From NCBI RefSeq assembly GCF_947172395.1, contig NC_069100.1:14288109-14352108 (forward strand): DNA of 64,000 nt, read 5' to 3'. The notes below the pieces were generated by a model, which saw nothing but the letters and a program-made list of their open reading frames with translations, was not told where the DNA came from and searched no databases. Positions 33,171 to 43,921 of the stretch are shown here, piece after piece. The stretch comes from Bicyclus anynana. Lineage: Eukaryota; Arthropoda; Insecta; Lepidoptera; Nymphalidae. Position numbers and translations under genes: made by a program. The first letter of the stretch is position 1. The number at the start of each line of letters is the position of its first letter.

Positions 33171-33345
33171 AGAGCCGAGATAGCCCAGTGAATGATGACT
33201 TCTGCTTCCGATTCCGGAGGGTATGGGTGCGAATCCGGTCCGGAGCATGCACCTCCAACTTGTCATTTGTGTGCATTTTAGGAAATTTAATATTACGTGT
33301 CTTAAATGGTGAAGGAAAACATCGTGAGGAAACCTGCATACCAGT
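33171..33345 (+). repeat. SINE B, 3'-truncated
   Basis: Head GAGCCGAGATAGCCCAGTGA, B-box GGGTGCGAATCCGGTCC; stops at CCTGCATACCAG. Confidence 0.85.
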
Positions 33346-33584
33346 CAATTTTGATAATCCAGGTCGTTAATTTTTGTGTACTAATTGAATTTCATGCGTA
33401 TTTGTTCAACATTTTGGATGATTGAGTGACAGACGTCCGAACTTACATATTAACAGTGGGTATTACTAGCGGATGTCAGCGACAGAAATGTTAAGCGTGG
33501 CAAACCTTGAACCTTGAACCAAGACGTGATGATGAAGACAAGACATGATAAAGGTTATTTATTTTTGCGAAAGGTAAGGACAAT

Positions 33585-33740
33585 ATCATCATCACAAAAT
33601 CTCGAGAACTACTGGATGTACATAGTTGAAATTTGGCAAGGAGGTAGTTTATGGTTAGTAGACCATCCCCTAAGAACGGATTTTGCGAGAAGACCAGATT
33701 AAGGAGGTCTAAGGGCGAACGAAGTCGCGGGCATCGTTAA
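33585..33740 (-). repeat. repeat D fragment
   Basis: ATTAAGGAGGTCTAAGGGCG then AACGAAGTCGCGGGC is the reversed D head with the AGACCTCCTTAAT block, as at 61835. Confidence 0.65.
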
Positions 33741-34310
33741 TCTCCTATACAAGATTCAAAATACCAAATCAAAACAGTCCAGTAATTTCTGAGTTTATAA
33801 TAACACACAGACACAGACAGACAGACGAGCAGACATGGCCGAAGATATTTATTTCTCAATGAGTGTGAAGTAGGATAAACCCAAACTGATAAAGTACGTT
33901 GAAGAATGTTAATAAAATCTTTAATTAAAACCCCCGAAAAGAAAAATTCGCACCCTCCACTGGGCACCCTTTGAAAAATAAAACACGGAATAAAAAATTG
34001 CACCGTGAAAACGCGGGAATCGAACCCGCATTCCCGATTCGCGCCGCCGCAAAAATTTTCAATAAAACACGCGCAGGGGTGTAAAATGTGTCAAGGGGTG
34101 ATAGGGCGGGATAGTTTAATATACCCGCTTGGATCCGTTGGTTTCGTGGTAAAACTTGTCGACTATGTAAGGTTCGGGATTCGTTCCAAAAATTTTTTTT
34201 TCTGTAAACTACATCTTAATTTTATTAAGGATCTTATTACACTAATAAGCGTAAAACATATATTTCTTTTTAATTTGGTTACTTTTAAAGGTTTTGAACT
34301 CTTTAGTTAC

Positions 34311-34514
34311 CATGTGCATTTTAAGAAATTAAATATCACGTGTTTCAAAAGGTGAAGCGAAAAATATCATGAGGAAACCGGCATACCTACCTCAGGACTC
34401 TACGTGTGTGAAATCTGATAGTTTGAATTGGGCCAGCGTGGTGGACTAAGTCATCTCATTTTTAGAGGCGACACGTGCTTAACAGTGAGCTAAATATGGG
34501 TTGTTAATGATAAT
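34311..34514 (+). repeat. SINE B, 3' two thirds
   Basis: CATTTTAAGAAATTAAATAT to GTGAGCTAAATATGGGTTG, diverged. It is the last repeat before the probable 3' UTR. Confidence 0.75.
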
Positions 34515-36671
34515 GAAGGTTTTTCGAGCTTGATAAAAGAATAAAACACAAAAAATATAATTTTCTAAATTGTTTTAATACTTTTTTTATAAATTCCTAC
34601 TTAGTTTTTACGTATTGAAAATATTCTTAAATAAACTGAACATTTTGTGTATTGTGTATTTCCATTTTTTTCTATTTCGCGGAGAAATAGACACAAATAT
34701 TGGTAGGAGACAGTTACACATCTAAATTAATAAAATAAAACAACTATGTATGTACAACTATACATCGATTTTTTGTAATAACATTATTAATGTAAAACTT
34801 AACTGGACAAATAAATAATTAAACCTTCATAAAAAGTTTCATACCTTTACTCCTTTCGTGTCACAGTTTCAAGATAAGTTTATTAAAATTGGTTAATGTA
34901 GTGGGAAGTGTAAATATACATATATCACAAGTATCCGTGTTTATTGCACAACACAGCAATGCTGTGCCCCGATTTATCGGTCAACAGGCAAACGAGGTTT
35001 AACATATATTATGCGTCAGGCTAGTGGATACAAAACATTATTGATTAGTAAAGTTTTTTTTTTTGCGTTACTTGAGGCGATTATTCACTATAAGGGATCG
35101 TTTTCCACTTTTATAATAGATCGCTTTATCGGATACCTACCTATTACTATTAAAAAGTAAGGCTGAATTTATATTATGCAACTTTTTAATCACATCAACA
35201 TTTTAATACGTTTTATAAAACAATAAACTGTACAAAAAAGACATTGTATATTTTTTTTAAACTAAAATTTCTTAGTGTTATATTTACGGTATGAATTTTA
35301 TATTTTAATTGTTTAAGAATATTTCCAATACCAATTTTCGATCTAATACTGCTACATTGCACAATAAATAACTTATAAACTGTTAAGATCTGATTCGAGG
35401 GTTATTATTTACAATTCATTAAAATTTAACACATTTTTACAAGTCAATTCAATGACATTACACTAATTATAACGATTCACTTACATAATAACATTATGTA
35501 CTTTGTTGAGATTTTAGATGATGGCAAGATTTTAATGACCTAAAATTAATGATTTGAATAGTTAATGGGTCCTAGATCAGAACCCTATTTTCAAAAATGA
35601 TAGATTGTGAACTTGATGTAAATAATCACTTCTAATAGGAATACATAAATAGCCTCCTGGACTTATAAAGACCTTATGTGAATCTGTAAATCACTGTCCT
35701 TTTTAAACACTTATAAACAATACAACTATCGTTGAAGTTGTGCATGAATTTGATTTGACCTATATTTTCAACAATATCTTCTAGACTGAAATTCAGTCAA
35801 TCGACCAATCTCTTCTTTGAACTAGCAATATTCCCTGGAAAGTGTTTGAGCTAACAAATGTGCATCCAGTTCATCGTCTTTAGTAGTTAGATGGAACAGT
35901 ATAGTTACTTCACCAGATACAGCAGTACTATACATATAAATGTGTTTTTATAACTGAAAGTGTGAGTTTTGAAGTCGTCTCTATCTCTCTTTATCTATAG
36001 TATTGATGATAGAGAGATATAGAAACGAATACGAGAAGTTTTGAAAACATCGTTATAGAATATCGGAGTTGATCAACGTAACGATCGAAGAAGTTACCTC
36101 TGTAAACCTTAAATAACATTACATTTTGATTAGAACTCCAACGACAATCGTTAATTAATTTACACTATAACGTTTATATTACACTTTATTCAATCACAAA
36201 GTTCTTACAGTCATTCTTAATTTATTTGCACTTTCTCATAGAGAGCCACTACGGTACATAGTTGTGTACCTTCAACTAGCTTTAGTAGACATTTTTGCCA
36301 TGTTGCCACATTTTAACATTTTGTATCATACTTTGTGCAATTTATTTTAATAGTATGGAAACACTGTAGTGCCCCATTTTTAAAGCACACAATAACTTAT
36401 CGATTCTTTCATTGGCATCTAATCAGCTGTACAGATATCTTCGTTATCAATAAAATATTAAAGTTTAATTACTTCAATTCAAAATTGGAATTCGTTAAAA
36501 TAATAAATGCGATATCTGTAGTTTTGGTAGGATGTTTAACACTATCCATAGATTTGGCAAATTATTCAAGAATTAGTGCCACATTTGCTACACAGCTTCT
36601 GTATAGTTCTTATCACTCTCATGGCAAGATATCTGTTTCGATTACAATGACACTCTTTCACTGATTGTGTC
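34515..36671 (-). other. probable 3' UTR of the homeobox gene
   Basis: Downstream of the stop codon about 2.15 kb lacks any of the SINE, LINE, Helitron-like or fold-back families that fill the rest of the window. The boundary at 34514 is the 3' end of a SINE B copy. Several AATAAA signals for the minus strand lie inside (plus-strand TTTATT at 36185-36190, 34940-34945 and 34879-34884); I cannot tell which is used. An imperfect hairpin rich in TCTCTAT/ATAGAGA lies at about 35976-36025. Absence of insertions is only indirect support for transcription. Confidence 0.5.
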
Positions 36672-36929
36672 TCATTGCCTACTCTGTTCTCTTTCTCTCG
36701 CCTTCATTTCTAATTCTTCCTCTTCTTTTGTCAAGGGTATCGTGCTGTGGTTGTACAACCCTTGCGCCATCAGCTGCAGCGCTAGTGGGTTCCTCTGGCC
36801 TGACGCCTTCTTGATCTTGGCGCGCTTGTTCTGGAACCATATCTTAATCTGCGCTTCCGCCAGTCCCAGCTCTGCTGCGAGAGACTGTCGTCTCCTCTCT
36901 GTAAGGTAGCGGTTCTCTGCAAACTCGTG
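36672..36929 (-). CDS. inv: engrailed/invected-family homeobox protein, last coding exon
   Basis: This exon encodes the C-terminal 85 residues and a TGA stop (plus-strand tca at 36672-36674). It begins directly after an acceptor AG (36930-36931) with HEFAENRYLTERRR, residues 18 onward of the homeodomain. Helix 3 reads IKIWFQNKRAKIKK, with the Gln50 and Asn51 typical of Engrailed-class DNA recognition. It is followed by the family-specific EH5 region NPLALQLMAQGLYNH and the acidic LTKEEEELEM tail, ending in a short charged KARERE stretch. The product is a nuclear transcription factor that acts mainly as a repressor in segmentation and posterior-compartment identity; in butterflies it is also linked to wing pattern. 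The exon/exon join at LK|HEF is a conserved intron site in the family. Engrailed and invected are close paralogues: HSTIPLT looks more like fly Invected, while LTKEEEELEM looks more like fly Engrailed, so the symbol is a lean. Family assignment is near certain. Confidence 0.93.
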   Translation of the reverse strand, partial: HEFAENRYLTERRRQSLAAELGLAEAQIKIWFQNKRAKIKKASGQRNPLALQLMAQGLYNHSTIPLTKEEEELEMKAREREQSRQ

Positions 36930-37189
36930 CTGTGGACAATGACACTATTTGAAATAATGAAAAATGAATCTTACTAATTTACTAATATTTTTATTGTTAT
37001 TGTCAACACGCCCCGTTTTTTTTTCTTACTGTTTTGATATTGTCATAAATTTATTTATCTATCTGTTTGATAGTAATAATTGTCAGACCAAGCAGATGGT
37101 TACTTAAGTTACTTAGTTAATAAGTGGAAAACCATCGCCTATAAACAGAGCAACACTTTACAAGGTACGAAAGGCATTCGTCATAGTAA

Positions 37190-37485
37190 ATGCTGTACTT
37201 CTTCTTTTGCGTGCTGCCAGTGATGACCTTCCGAGACTTGGTCGCTAACTACGGGCCTTATAAGAGGGCTCACAGTCACACAGCGGGCAACCGAAGAGCT
37301 ATGCTGGGAGATGGCCATTGGGGTGTCAAGGTCCACTAGCAAGCGAGTGTTAGTCGACCTCCCACCAGGTAAACTGACGACTTCAAACGAGTTGCAGGGA
37401 TTCGCTAGATGCAAGCGGTTCAAAATCGTAGTGTTTGTAAGCCCCCTTCAAAAGGCCTATGTCCTGCAGTGGAGTGGACGTCCAT
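37190..37485 (+). mobile_element. RTE-type LINE fragment inside the homeobox intron
   Basis: TTTTGCGTGCTGCCAGTGAT, CGGGCCTTATAAGAGGGCTC, CACACAGCGGGCAACC, GTCGACCTCCCACCAGGTAA and AAAAGGCCTATGTCCTGCAG match the RTE 3' coding region, heavily mutated. It lies antisense to the gene. Confidence 0.8.
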
Positions 37486-37514
37486 CGATTTATATGGCAT
37501 GGATATTAAGCCTC

Positions 37515-37640
37515 ATATGCCTGTAATTACATCGACAACTATGCTTTTTAGACCGAAACACAGCAACGCTGCTTGACGGCATAAATAAGCATCGCAGTAG
37601 ATAGTATAAATTTCCCCGGACAAGCTCTGTTATCGAAGGC
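37515..37640 (+). repeat. repeat N fragment
   Basis: TGTAATTACATCGACAACTA, GACCGAAACACAGCAACGCT and GACAAGCTCTGTTATCG share order with 61667-61770. Confidence 0.55.
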
Positions 37641-37782
37641 TCTACTACTACTGTGTTGCTATATAGGTACATACCATAAACAAAGAAACATTAATAAAAA
37701 CCATACAAAAATGTTTGTGATTCACAAAGATAGTTATAGCAATTTAATTTAATTTAGTTTTAATTTAGTTAATAATTAATAC

Positions 37783-37886
37783 CTTTAGTCTAGCAAGCTG
37801 TGGCCCAGAAAATGCAGTTCTTGGTCGTTTTTCGTCAGACTGATTCCCTTCCACGGGGGGTTTCTTCGGCCTTCTGGTGCGCGGAC
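37783..37886 (-). CDS. inv: engrailed/invected-family homeobox protein, internal exon with homeodomain N-terminus
   Basis: This 104-bp exon is bounded by an acceptor AG at 37887-37888 and a donor GT at 37781-37782 on the minus strand. It starts with two bases (GT) that complete a split codon, then reads PRTRRPKKPP, a variable linker, and DEKRPRTAFSGPQLARLK. The last 17 residues (EKRPRTAF...RLK) are the homeodomain N-terminal arm and the start of helix 1; with the next exon they make exactly 60 residues. RTRRPKK is the basic EH3 linker seen in Engrailed-class proteins. In invected genes a 6-bp microexon encoding Arg-Ser sits just before this exon. The initial GT is compatible both with Gly (G+GT, no microexon) and with Ser (A+GT, microexon used). 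The upstream exon carrying EH1 and EH2 was not found between here and 64000. Confidence 0.93.
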
Positions 37887-38143
37887 CTGGGTCATGAGAA
37901 ATCATATAAGTATAAAAACACCTATTGAAAGAATTGGGATTTATTTACTTTTGTTTTATATAGGTATAGAAAATCACTATGAGCAACATACTTTCTAAAA
38001 AGACATTCGCGCTTTATTATGGCGATGTATTAATAAATAACGAATCAAATAAAAAAAAACAAAGTATTGTGTATGTACGAGTCTGTGTGATTACCTACTG
38101 ATTTTAGTTATTTAGGTTTGATGCAATAAATATATATATTTTG

Positions 38144-38175
38144 AAATGTATACATCTGCGTAGATGTATACATTT
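38144..38175. repeat. perfect 14-bp hairpin
   Basis: AAATGTATACATCT and AGATGTATACATTT around the loop GCGT. Confidence 0.9.
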
Positions 38176-38869
38176 TGAGTTAATAATTTATTGAGCTCCT
38201 CCTTTTTTGAAATCGGTTAAAACCACAAATTACAAAGTAAAATAACATAGCAACAAAAATAACTTTAAACACAAATAAAATACTAAATTTGTAAATGTAC
38301 AGCCATTAGATAACAATCATACAATGTAATTTTTATTTAAGTATGTACTTATTTTACAATAAATGAAACAACGCAAACAAGCGATCAAAATAAAACAGTA
38401 AAATGTACACAAACAAAGCAAACACGAAACAGAGAAACAGGCACAAACACACGAACACAGCTCCCTTGAAGGCATGCCCGTAAAGCGGACGATGCAATAT
38501 CTTAACCAATTCATACGGTACTTGATTATTATAAAATTGGTCAAAATATTGCACCGACCGCCTCACGGGTACTCGAGGACTGCTCCTGAAAGGCAATACA
38601 ATTACAACGTATTTATTGACCTTATTTACTCGTGTCATCACACAAATATTATTAAGACAAAAGTTTGTGTGTATGTTTGTTACTCCTTCACGCTGCAACT
38701 ACAAAAACCGATTTCGCTAAAATTTGGAATAGAATACCTTGTGGGCCTAGCTTGCATGCGACATATCTCGTAAAGAGAAATAGACAAAAGTCGACAAATA
38801 GCGGCTGAGTTATATTCCTAATCCCATCTCTTTTGTCCCAACGCGATGATAGAGATAGCAATCTTTTTT

Positions 38870-39655
38870 GAAATGAAATGAAATGAAATGAAATGAAATG
38901 AAATGAAATGAAATTTTATTTGCCTAATACACGTATACAAATGGTGTTTTACAAGTATAATTAGTCACAGTGTATTACCATTAACATGGTGTGCAAATTT
39001 TACAATTTTATAAAGCACTGTTTAAGTAATATTATTTACTTACAATGTTATAATTGTTACTAATAAAATAAATACAATTAAGATTGACATTTAAATATAC
39101 CTACATAATTAAAATTAAATTATACGAAAATATGTCCAAATGAAATTACGATCTACCGCAGGAAGACATGTTATTTTAATAGTCAGATATAATAGAAAAT
39201 TATAAGAGTATCATGCATTAATATTAGATTACACAAAATAAATCAAATTAAAATTTATCTAGCGAAAAATTCGTCTAACGAGTAGAACGATTTATTACAC
39301 AGCCAACGAAAGAGATTTGTTTTAAAATTTCGAGTAGTTTGGCTCTTTAAATCTGCATCTAATTTATTGTATATTTTGATGCACATAGCGTGTGGTGACT
39401 TTAATGTCTGCTTTAATTTGTATTGCATTTGACATAACCGAAATTTATTTCGTTTACGTGGGTTTTCATTTAATTTAAAATATTCCGAGTGTCGGTGTAC
39501 GAAAACTGAAGTCTCATAGATGTATAGACATGTCAGTGTAAGTAGATTGTGGGCTTGAAAAATGGGTCTACATGAGTCTCTTGGCTCCATAAGAAAAACG
39601 GCCCTTATGCACTTTTTTTGTGTAACAAATACTTTCATCATATTTTTTGTCGTTT
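38870..39655 (-). mobile_element. CR1/Jockey-like LINE, 3' end with (TTTCA)n tail
   Basis: The minus-strand frame 39641-39255 (128 codons, stop intact) reads VFVTQKKCIRAVFLMEPRDS, then IFQAHNLLTLTCLYIYETS and NLFRWLCNKSFYSLDEF, the C-terminal end of a non-LTR reverse transcriptase. A ~340-bp 3' UTR follows with AATAAA just before a pentamer tail, (TTTCA)n, at 38870-38914. 5'-truncated at about 39655, so non-functional. Confidence 0.85.
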
Positions 39656-39691
39656 ATTGACTGATATTTTGTCTTTTTCTTTTTCACATTG

Positions 39692-39846
39692 CTTCCGTGG
39701 GCGTACGGAAATTAAATATAGCTTATGTTCATCGCTGACAACGTAACTTTCCATTGGTGAAAGAATTTTTAAAATCGGTTTTGTGGATTTATTGTGATCG
39801 TGAAAGCATAACTAACAAACAAACTCATATTCATAATATTAGTTAG
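39692..39846 (-). mobile_element. Helitron-like fragment
   Basis: TCCGTGGGCGTACGGAAATT, AACGTAACTTTCCATTGGTG and CATATTCATAATATTAG are the reverse of the Helitron-like consensus, diverged. Confidence 0.55.
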
Positions 39847-40196
39847 AATTTAATAAATGCATTTATAAAGTCAATAAATAGGAGAATATTATCGTCAGAG
39901 TCAAATGAACTTACCGAAATAAGACATTTTCTCTAAAAATAATAATACTGAATTAAGTACATCATCACACACTATTTAAAAATTTAAAAATACATAAAAC
40001 ACATGAAATAAAATAAATTAAAATTATAAACAATAATTCAATTACAATGTTAAAAATACACAACAGAGAAAAAGCGAAAAATAGTAACACACAGGTGCAA
40101 ATAAAGCAATACACAAAACACAAACTATTACATAAATCAGAAAAACATTTTAACCGACTCAAAAAAAGGAGGGCATTTCTTAAAATGCTTTTATTA

Positions 40197-40612
40197 GTTA
40201 CCTACGAGGGTATTGGATAGAAACATGCGTTACTTTGCGGAAGGTCATCATGATTATATAATGATTTATTTATTTTGCTATCCTCCGCGAAAGGCCGACG
40301 AACCCATGCGACAACGCCACCGAGGTTCGACAAAATATTCTCTACGTACGTTTCACCCCGAAACCGGAGCATCCTCAGGAAAAGTTGGCTCTACAACGTG
40401 CAAATGCAAATTTGTTTGCAATTGCACGTTGTAGAGTCAATATATATATATATACGTACGTAGAGAGTATTTTGTCGGACCTGAGTGACGTTGTCGCATG
40501 GGTTCGTCGGCTTTTCGCGGTTGATAGCAAAACAAATAAATCATTATATAATCATGATGAACTTCCGCAAAGTAACGCCTGCTTCTATCCAATACCCTCG
40601 TAGGTAACTAAA
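40197..40612. mobile_element. fold-back element K, copy 2 (with outer termini)
   Basis: Outer ends GTTACCTACGAGGGTATTGG and its mirror CCAATACCCTCGTAGGTAAC bound the K arms (GACGAACCCATGCGACAACG, TACTCTCTACGTACG, CACGTTGTAGAG). A (TA)n expansion (40440-40455) has replaced the ACCCCGAAACCGG part of the right arm. Confidence 0.88.
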
Positions 40613-40706
40613 ACATATTAAAAATAAAAGCGTTTTAATTAAATAAATCATTTTATAACCTACGAGGGAGTATGTAACTTTGTCGAGATCGAACGATGGT
40701 AGCAAA

Positions 40707-40899
40707 AGATCAGTGTGCCTAGTGGGAGTTTTCAATATTTTCATACTGTTACGATCACGTTGACGTTTACGCAAATTTATATGGAATTGAAACAGTTGTG
40801 CAGTAGTGCGACTAGATGGCGCTGTTTCAATTTCTTAGAAATTCGCGTTTACGTTACGTGACAGTAACAGTATCAAACTGCCACTAGGCCCTCTGATCT
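40707..40899. mobile_element. TIR element J (193 bp)
   Basis: AGATCAGTGTGCCTAGTGGG is mirrored by CCACTAGGCCCTCTGATCT, and inner CATACTGTTACGATCACGTT by ACGTGACAGTAACAGTATC. Non-coding, MITE-like. Confidence 0.85.
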
Positions 40900-41028
40900 G
40901 CTAACACTACTTTCTATATATGTTCGAACATCCAAATTGAAAAATGACATTTGACGTTTGACAGTATACTCTAGATTAAGTTTAAGATAAAGACTAATTC
41001 TTATAACAGTTTGAAAGCTCAATGTTTT

Positions 41029-41099
41029 ACAGGCTGACCCAGGACTCGAACCAAGGACGTCTAGGATGTTAGTCAACCGCTGAGCCAGCGAGGCAGATA
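41029..41099 (-). repeat. tRNA-like SINE head (family E)
   Basis: GACCCAGGACTCGAACCAAG and CAACCGCTGAGCCAGCGAGG are reversed B- and A-boxes, near-identical in layout to 60891-60970. Confidence 0.65.
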
Positions 41100-41469
41100 T
41101 CACTACAATTAACGCCTCGAATAGAATGGCCGCTTATTTTTTGGGTAGCTTTCAAAAATGACTCAACAGAAACCGAACCCACTTCAAGTTCCTTGATTGA
41201 TTGATTCAAGGTCGTCGACCTCTCCACTATTTTTTGTGACACTTTTTTCCGACCATTATAATTTAATTTGACAAATTCTTCAAATCACGGTGTCACGATG
41301 TTTTTAGTTGGAAAAAATAGAAAAAAATATATAAAAAAAATAATTAGGCTGTTATTTTAAATTATTTTTATCTGATATTTCACGATATTCGAACATTATG
41401 GTTGTTGTATTGTCTATGGAAAAATCTTCTATAGCTAGTAACAACAATTGATGGTTAAAATTCTTAGTT

Positions 41470-41926
41470 GAGTTGGTAAGTTGATGTTACACTCTCGTGC
41501 CTCGAAGACCACGTTAGTAACGCTGAAACTACTGAGTGAATTCAAATCAAACTTGGCACGCTTTAAGATCATAATACAAATAAGATACTTTTTGTCACGA
41601 AAATAAAATCAGAAGGGTTGGAAGTTTGTATTTAAAGTCATTTATTTTTTAAGCAAAAAAAAAGTGGTATAGGTATGTACTACCAGAAAAACAAAATAAT
41701 TAATAATGTAATTCAAGATTTTAAAAAAAATACCCTAAACAGCTAAAAAGGGGTTGACGTTTTTTTAATATAAAATATTCATGTGTTGAGTTATATTTTT
41801 GTAAAATGATTAGTGGACTGTTTAATATAATTTTGTATAAAATATGCAAAAATATAAATAAAAGGGGGCGTTATAGGGGTAGAAAGTGTACGTCGATTTT
41901 GACGTCGCGGATCCGCTCCGCTAGTT
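41470..41926 (-). repeat. repeat D
   Basis: The right edge GACGTCGCGGATCCGCTCCG then CTAG is the D head. TATAGGGGTAGAAAGTGTAC and CTGAAACTACTGAGTGAATT are internal blocks. Confidence 0.6.
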
Positions 41927-42210
41927 ATGCAATAAAATCCAAAAAGTACCTACTTATACTAAACAAAGCCTAATTGAAATAAATGAATTTTGAATTTGAA
42001 TTTAGATCCTACTAAGATGTCGATTTTTCAAAATATGACTTCCTTTAACAACTAATATTAATTAATTCAGTGCATCTCACATTGCAGCTGTGAGCGCGTC
42101 CCGTACTTACTTCTTCCTGAAACAAAAGAAAATACATTAAAATTGCTACATCACAATCATAATAATACTTATTTTTTAAAGTGATAACTTCTTATTGGAG
42201 TATAAACCGC

Positions 42211-42300
42211 TTCGTAACGTAACGCGTTACGGCACCACACTGGCTTTCCTTTCTCTCACGCATATGGAAGCAGGTTCACTTCTGTCGAGCGTCCCGAGCC
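42211..42300 (+). repeat. repeat I
   Basis: CGTAACGTAACGCGTTACGG, CTGGCTTTCC, then CACTTCTGTCGAGCGTCCCG as at 4553-4655. Confidence 0.65.
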
Positions 42301-42319
42301 ACACAAGCCCCACATTTGC

Positions 42320-42420
42320 TATCGACAGGTCACGTGATCAAGATTTGTCATTCCCACACATTTTTCTAGTTTTCGAAGCGTTTGCGATAGTAGAAAGAGA
42401 ATCGACGTGCCACTTGGCTA
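42320..42420 (+). mobile_element. TIR element H, right part
   Basis: ATCGACAGGTCACGTGATCA, TTTTCGAAGCGTTTGCGATA and GTAGAAAGAGAATCGACGTG match 58740-58830. Confidence 0.75.
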
Positions 42421-42446
42421 AAGGGGAAGTTTTTTTAATTTAATTG

Positions 42447-42645
42447 TAGGAAATCCAGGAGATCCGCAGATAAAGCAAAGTCACCGACATAGCTCAACGA
42501 ATCGCAACGCTGAAGTGGCAGTGGACAGCATATAGTTCGAGAAAAGGGAGTGTTGGTCTACCCCCCCACCAGGTGGACTGACAACATCAAGCGATTCGCA
42601 GGGCGTCGCTGGACGCATGCGGCTACAAAAGGCCTATGGTCTGTA
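42447..42645 (+). mobile_element. RTE-type LINE 3' end, plus arm of a tail-to-tail pair
   Basis: GGAGATCCGCAGATAAAGCA, CACCGACATAGCTCAACGAA, CACCAGGTGGACTGACAACA and AAAAGGCCTATGGTCTG form the RTE C-terminal coding end, frameshifted. Confidence 0.85.
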
Positions 42646-42890
42646 TCAACCGATGGACGTCCACTGCAGGACATAGGCCTTTTGCAGGGACTTCCAAACA
42701 ACTTGCATCCAGCGAATCCCTGCGACTCGCTTGATGTCGTCAGTCTACCTGGTGGGGGGTCGACCAACACTGCGCTTACTAGTGCGGGGTCGCCATTCTA
42801 GCACTTTGGGACCCCAACGTTCATAAGCTCTTCGAACTATGTGCCCCGCCCATTGCCACTTCAGCTTCGTAACTCGTTGAGCTATGTCTA
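42646..42890 (-). mobile_element. RTE-type LINE 3' end, minus arm of a tail-to-tail pair
   Basis: GACGTCCACTGCAGGACATA, CTGCGACTCGCTTGATGTCG and GACCCCAACGTTCATAAGCT are the reverse of the same region, including an ~80-bp segment (GCGGGGTCGCCATTC) absent from the plus arm. Confidence 0.85.
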
Positions 42891-43844
42891 ATTCTGTAGG
42901 ATAAAGTGTAGGAAAATTATATTGCTCAATAACCTCCTCTATCTTCTAGTGAAAGTTTCATTTAAATCGGTTCGATTTTTAAATTCGAAATGCAATTAGA
43001 AAAAAAAATGGATTCAGCTTTCCGACACGATGTCGTGTAGAAACCGACTTATTCTGTATTTTCTTAATTAATAAAAATAAGTAACATTTTTGTACCGCGG
43101 GAATGCATTATAACAAAAACAGCTGGGTTTTTAACAAGTCAATGCCACCAACGAAGCTGTGTAATGAAGACATTTGCCTCCAATACAACTAATAACAGTT
43201 TCAATGATAAAGAACCTAAACAATCACATTAATAAAATACTACCCTATCCTTATACGTTTAGAGTTGAATTTCGTTTGACCGATTTACGGATCATGGTAT
43301 TAATTTTACAATGTCTTATTCGAAAAATTTCTTTAGCTCTTCATATAAACTGCAATTAAATTTAGACTGTATTACTGTACAAATTAAGATTATTTTCTAT
43401 TGTCGATGGTACGATTTATAAAATAAATTAACCAATTGAATTTAAATTTTATAACTATAAGCTTAGAGTATAATTTTCTTTGTCGATATAAAGTTTATTA
43501 ATTAAAGATTATAAATAAAAATCAGCAATTAAGGGTTATTAAAGTTTATGTTTTAAAAGGGCCTATTATTAAGATCAAAGGCGGTTACGGAAGCCGATGT
43601 GTGTGACGTCATTTCCGGTTATTTTTTATTAATTAACCCTTATGAAGATGCCAATTTTTCGAATAACTTTGGTAATAAATCGCGATTCTTTGGGCATTAA
43701 CTTCTTTTATTTTCAGGCCGCGGTTTTTAACCCTTTTATGTTTTAAAACTTTTCGTATACGAGCAATATTATCCTTTATCACTAGTATTGCTTCTTCGCT
43801 TTCTATCTTGCCTTATTTAGGTTCAAACTCGAGGAGGTTCAGGC
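42891..43844. other. no gene recognised
   Basis: AT-rich unassigned DNA. 43570-43620 (GGCGGTTACGGAAGCCG, GTGACGTCATTTCCGG) carries a CRE-like TGACGTCA. Confidence 0.4.
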
Positions 43845-43905
43845 AGTCACACCTGATGGTAAGTGATCAGTCTAAGACGGAAGCTCGTTAATTGGAAGAG
43901 ATACA
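43845..43905 (-). repeat. SINE A, diverged tail
   Basis: CACCTGATGGTAAGTGATCA and GTCTAAGACGGAAGC. Confidence 0.6.
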
Positions 43906-43921
43906 ATGTGGGTAGATTTAT

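Larger units (their letters stand above)
36930..37782 (-). other. homeobox-gene intron (853 bp) containing transposon debris
   Basis: The donor (GTATTAATT just after AAG) and acceptor (CCACAG before CAC) are canonical on the minus strand. The middle holds an RTE-type fragment and a second repeat piece (both listed separately), lying antisense to the gene. The parts next to both exons look unique. Confidence 0.85.

Noticed and set aside
33014..33370. 118-codon plus-strand frame
   Set aside because: Its second half runs through a SINE B copy (EACTSNLSFVCI-type translations recur at other SINE B copies).
38354..38698. 114-codon minus frame with a hydrophobic Cys/Phe-rich C-terminus
   Set aside because: The composition reflects AC-rich simple sequence (CAAACAC repeats); no domain and no splice support.
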